64,000 nt of DNA from Phycisphaerae bacterium (GTDB lineage Bacteria; Planctomycetota; Phycisphaerae; Sedimentisphaerales; UBA12454), in the NCBI GenBank assembly GCA_041652575.1, contig JBAZHC010000001.1:186001-250000 (forward strand), read 5' to 3'. Positions 61,621 to 64,000 of the stretch are shown here, piece after piece. The translations under genes and the position numbers were made by a program. Positions within the stretch are counted from its first letter, which is position 1. Each line of letters begins with the position of its first letter. The notes under the pieces were generated by a model. That model searched no databases and had not been told where the DNA came from. It saw only the letters and a program-made list of their open reading frames with translations.

Positions 61621-62229
61621 TTACCAGGAAACTGTTTTGTTACTACCGCGTTTTCCGATAAGGACTTCCTCCTGCCAGAACCGCAGGCCGGTTTTCAGGT
61701 CAGTTATTTTCAGTTGGAAATAATATTCGACCTGCTGATGTTTTTTGTCGTAGCGAAGGTCTCTCTGATATATTTTTCCTGACAGACTTAAATCAGGAGA
61801 AATGAGCTGGCCTTTGCCGGGCAGGGTTTCCTGTTTGAATTCATCGCCTTTTGCTGAATCGCGGACATCTCTTATATCGTTGACCATAGAGTCTCGGTTG
61901 CTGTCCTTGCCGCCGATGGCGGAGGTCATAACGACCTGGCCGCTTTTCGTGAGGTCTTCTTCGATTTTAGCGGAGAGCAAATCGGTGTCGATTCTCTGCA
62001 TTGTATCGTTAGTAATAACGCCAGTGGTCAGGACGTATTTGCCGCCGTCTTTTTTGGCCAAAGTGCCGGATTTTAGCAGGGACTGAATCATTTCACTTGC
62101 GGCCTGGTTGAAATCCCTGTAATCAAGCCCCATAACCTGTTTGCCGGTGTCGTTAGTTGTATCGATTTTCTGAACGTCTTCACAACCGGCCGCGAACAAT
62201 ACCATGATAAATAATATAGCCAGTTTCAT
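61621..62229 (-). CDS. lpoB: LpoB-like penicillin-binding-protein activator lipoprotein
   Basis: 202 residues. Lipobox F-A-A-G-C at about residues 12-16. The mature part fits the LpoB/PBP-activator fold (I-D-T-D-L-L-S-A-K-I, D-L-S-L-S-G-K-I-Y-Q-R-D, T-D-L-K-T-G-L-R-F-W). LpoB activates the bifunctional PBP1b peptidoglycan synthase. The ycfL-type gene is immediately upstream, as in E. coli and many other bacteria. Confidence 0.82.
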   Translation of the reverse strand: MKLAILFIMVLFAAGCEDVQKIDTTNDTGKQVMGLDYRDFNQAASEMIQSLLKSGTLAKKDGGKYVLTTGVITNDTMQRIDTDLLSAKIEEDLTKSGQVVMTSAIGGKDSNRDSMVNDIRDVRDSAKGDEFKQETLPGKGQLISPDLSLSGKIYQRDLRYDKKHQQVEYYFQLKITDLKTGLRFWQEEVLIGKRGSNKTVSW

Positions 62230-62233
62230 TTTT

Positions 62234-62791
62234 TTATCCTTTCTTTGGAGTTTCTCTTGTATTTATTCTGTAATCAACGACCTCTTTTGCAGGTGCGATA
62301 ACTGTAAAGTAGAAGACGGTTCTTGATTTTGCGGATATAGTTGTCCAGACACTTGCTTTTGAATCAACCGCCATACCGTTATTGTCGAGCCAGTCAACTT
62401 TGTAATCAAACCTTTTTTTGTATACTGCGCTATTGTAGCCGGTTACCTGAATTTCCATAAAACCGGCTTCATTTCTGAAGACTTTTACATCTTTTAACTC
62501 AATTCCGTATCCTGCCAATAAAGTGAATGCACCGTATACAGGCCGGGTAAGGACATTGTCTGCGAGTGTACTGCTGTTTACTCCGGTTGTGAGATTAGCT
62601 CGCTTGTCGGCAGGCTCGTTGCAGCCGACGAGAATTACTGCCGATGAGACGAAAAGCAGCAGCATAAGGAAAATCTTTTTCAACCCGTTAGAGACCAGCC
62701 ATCTCTGGCAAACATCTCTAACGATTGACTTTCCTGTTCCTATAGTTTTCTCGCGTTCATTCTGATACGCCTTGTCTCTAACGGGTTTCAT
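62234..62791 (-). CDS. ycfL: YcfL-like lipoprotein (DUF1425) with an in-frame N-terminal insertion
   Basis: 185 residues from an ATG with AAGGAGATATAG upstream. The real signal peptide K-K-I-F-L-M-L-L-L-F-V and lipobox V-I-L-V-G-C begin only at about residue 37. The first 36 residues come from the inserted element at 62683 plus its target duplication (108 bp). The reconstructed original is M-K-K-I-F-L-M. The inserted version may instead start at a TTG at the element's right edge (TTG-AAA-AAG), giving a normal-size signal peptide. The mature part has V-K-V-F-R-N-E-A and Y-K-V-D-W-L-D-N-N-G of the YcfL family. Confidence 0.82.
   Translation of the reverse strand: MKPVRDKAYQNEREKTIGTGKSIVRDVCQRWLVSNGLKKIFLMLLLFVSSAVILVGCNEPADKRANLTTGVNSSTLADNVLTRPVYGAFTLLAGYGIELKDVKVFRNEAGFMEIQVTGYNSAVYKKRFDYKVDWLDNNGMAVDSKASVWTTISAKSRTVFYFTVIAPAKEVVDYRINTRETPKKG
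62683..62786. mobile_element. Palindromic insertion element, family A, copy 6 (104 bp), in frame
   Basis: Left ACCCGTTAGAGAC, right GTCTCTAACGGGT: same ends with the terminal base flipped. TTCA duplicated at 62679-62682 and 62787-62790. Element plus duplication is 108 bp, so the ycfL frame is kept. An internal CATCTCTAACG near 62713-62723 resembles an additional end. Confidence 0.88.
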
Positions 62792-62829
62792 ATCTATATC
62801 TCCTTAAAAGTTATAATTATATTAATTTT

Positions 62830-63999
62830 TCATAATGGAATAACATAAAAAACTGGTTTAGAATTTTGCTGTATTATTTTAATATATACGAGAACATTAT
62901 TACAATCCGGCATTGCAATGTCAAATGATTCGGAGCCTGAATCAGTAATCCTGAGTAGTTTGTTTTGAGGCATGGGGAATTTCACTGCCTGGAAATTCTT
63001 CGGGAGCGATGTCCAGATTCTGACGTCGGCGGCATTTGTTGCGAATGAATACACAGCCAAAAGAATTGCGGAGATGTCCGAGCCTTTGGAATTCTGGTTC
63101 GTAAGAGCATATTGCGCAACGACCTTGGCAGTTGTTGAGATTATCTCTCTAATCAAAGCCGCATCAAAATCTTTTTTGAACTCGCTGTTTATTACCCTGT
63201 CCATATTGCCGACAACCTGAGTGCTGTATGTGGCTCCGTCAGCCTGGATTTGCAGATATGAAAACGCGTCGTCTCTGTATTCAAGTTTCGGCAGCGCGAT
63301 TCCCGCGTATAGTACCCGGTTGGTTGCTATGAAAAGCGGCAGGTCGATTCGAAATTCGTCTTTGATTGGCCCCAGGCCGTTTTCAAAAATAACCCATACA
63401 GTATTTTTATAAGTTCCATTCGATGCAAGTAAATTTTCCGTCTCCTCGAATTCCGCTGCGATAGAACTGTTTTCAGGGATAAGACCAGCGGTTTCTTTCA
63501 GTAAATCACGAGCCTCGGCAGGCCGGCCTGTAGCGTTAAAATATACCGAGGCCAGATAAGTTACGAAAGGATTGACATAATCTTTATAGGCCTGGTACTC
63601 ATAAAGTTCGGGATATTTATCGTGCAGAGATTTTTCAAGATTCGGATTTGAAAGACTTGATTCTATTAGATTGCTGTATTGTGCTTTATCAATCTGCTCT
63701 TTTGCCTTGCTGATTTCCTTTTCAAATTTTTCTTTCGTTCTTCTTTGCCTGTCGAGAGCCCTGTTGAATTCGACCCTTGCCAGGTCTAAATTGCCCTCGG
63801 ACATAAAATTCAGGGCCTTGTACACATTTACCATCACGCCGTCATATTCCCGGCCTTTATACGGTACAACATTGTCGTTCACAGCGACAGCGCCTATGTC
63901 ATCTGCCACAGAAGAATGAAGGTCGTAGTATTTGAGAAAATCTTCAGCTTTATCGAAAAATTTCGTACTGGAAGCATAATCTTTTAAAATTCTTTTTGC
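62830..63999 (-). CDS. COG3014-like envelope protein, 5' end outside window
   Basis: The frame remains open to the window edge, so the start is beyond it; a GTG at 63909 is probably internal. The N-terminal half is TPR-like helical (Y-D-G-V-M-V-N-V-Y-K-A-L-N, A-R-V-E-F-N-R-A-L-D-R-Q). The C-terminal half is unassigned. Its place upstream of ycfL and lpoB matches the COG3014-YcfL-LpoB gene set. It is probably a lipoprotein once its missing N-terminus is included. Confidence 0.75.
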   Translation of the reverse strand, partial: AKRILKDYASSTKFFDKAEDFLKYYDLHSSVADDIGAVAVNDNVVPYKGREYDGVMVNVYKALNFMSEGNLDLARVEFNRALDRQRRTKEKFEKEISKAKEQIDKAQYSNLIESSLSNPNLEKSLHDKYPELYEYQAYKDYVNPFVTYLASVYFNATGRPAEARDLLKETAGLIPENSSIAAEFEETENLLASNGTYKNTVWVIFENGLGPIKDEFRIDLPLFIATNRVLYAGIALPKLEYRDDAFSYLQIQADGATYSTQVVGNMDRVINSEFKKDFDAALIREIISTTAKVVAQYALTNQNSKGSDISAILLAVYSFATNAADVRIWTSLPKNFQAVKFPMPQNKLLRITDSGSESFDIAMPDCNNVLVYIKIIQQNSKPVFYVIPL

Positions 64000-64000
64000 G

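Overview
The window looks like a planctomycete chromosome, most plausibly class Phycisphaerae (Sedimentisphaerales-like). This rests on several features seen together: many secreted proteins ending in a PEP-CTERM sorting signal or a C-terminal dockerin module, a secreted family 4 polysaccharide lyase, the three-gene cell-envelope set COG3014/YcfL/LpoB, an RNase P RNA, and ordinary housekeeping genes (secA, efp, citrate synthase, trxB, greA, rlmN, phosphomannomutase). No rRNA, tRNA or CRISPR array was seen.

Layout. 1-11 kb: a partial HepT toxin and a hypothetical gene, then efp-secA on the minus strand, citrate synthase on the plus strand, and a five-gene minus-strand operon (flavoprotein, arsC, membrane-anchored protein, trxB). 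11-14.6 kb: a MATE exporter and two PEP-CTERM proteins, followed by rnpB. 15-20.4 kb: two large secreted propeller/dockerin paralogs with nearly identical promoters, the first carrying a C39-like peptidase domain. 20.5-23.2 kb: a lone phage terminase large subunit and a secreted hypothetical protein. 23.3-30.1 kb: a minus-strand secretome cluster (four PEP-CTERM proteins, one dockerin protein) with two LuxR-type regulators. 30.4-34.7 kb: rhamnogalacturonan lyase and a type II restriction-modification pair that sits between two copies of a 38-bp direct repeat. 34.7-42.4 kb: secreted and envelope proteins and a pseudopilin. 42.4-49.1 kb: greA mixed with phage-like genes (terminase-small-like, DnaD-like, ParB-like, a GNAT plus ABC-ATPase pair, HTH protein) and a Fic enzyme. 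49.3-54.6 kb: an FHA-GAF protein and more PEP-CTERM/dockerin proteins. 54.9-64 kb: a hemerythrin-type protein, a Doc toxin-antitoxin pair, a HAD/nucleotidyltransferase/rlmN operon, phosphomannomutase, and the lpoB-ycfL-COG3014 operon running off the window.

The most unusual signal is a family of short non-coding palindromic insertions (65-107 bp). Their ends are WCCCGTTAGA...TCTAACGGGW and each is flanked by a 4-bp target duplication, mostly TTCA/TGAA. Six copies are present at 5286, 32282, 39236, 40620, 49369 and 62683. Two sit exactly at start codons and supply both a Shine-Dalgarno-like sequence and the A of the ATG. Three lie inside coding sequences and add exactly 69, 69 and 108 bp, so the frame is kept: in a pseudopilin between the leader and the FTLVE motif, in an FHA protein, and before a lipoprotein signal peptide. 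One supplies the stop codon of a polysaccharide lyase. A further, sequence-distinct element at 59122 has the same architecture. Two other dispersed short repeats are also translated in frame, encoding FAKA(S/T)TD (two copies) and STSSGQ (one copy). A separate family of about 70-80 bp hairpins (four copies) lies only between genes.

Functions are read from motifs and recalled family knowledge. No database search was run.
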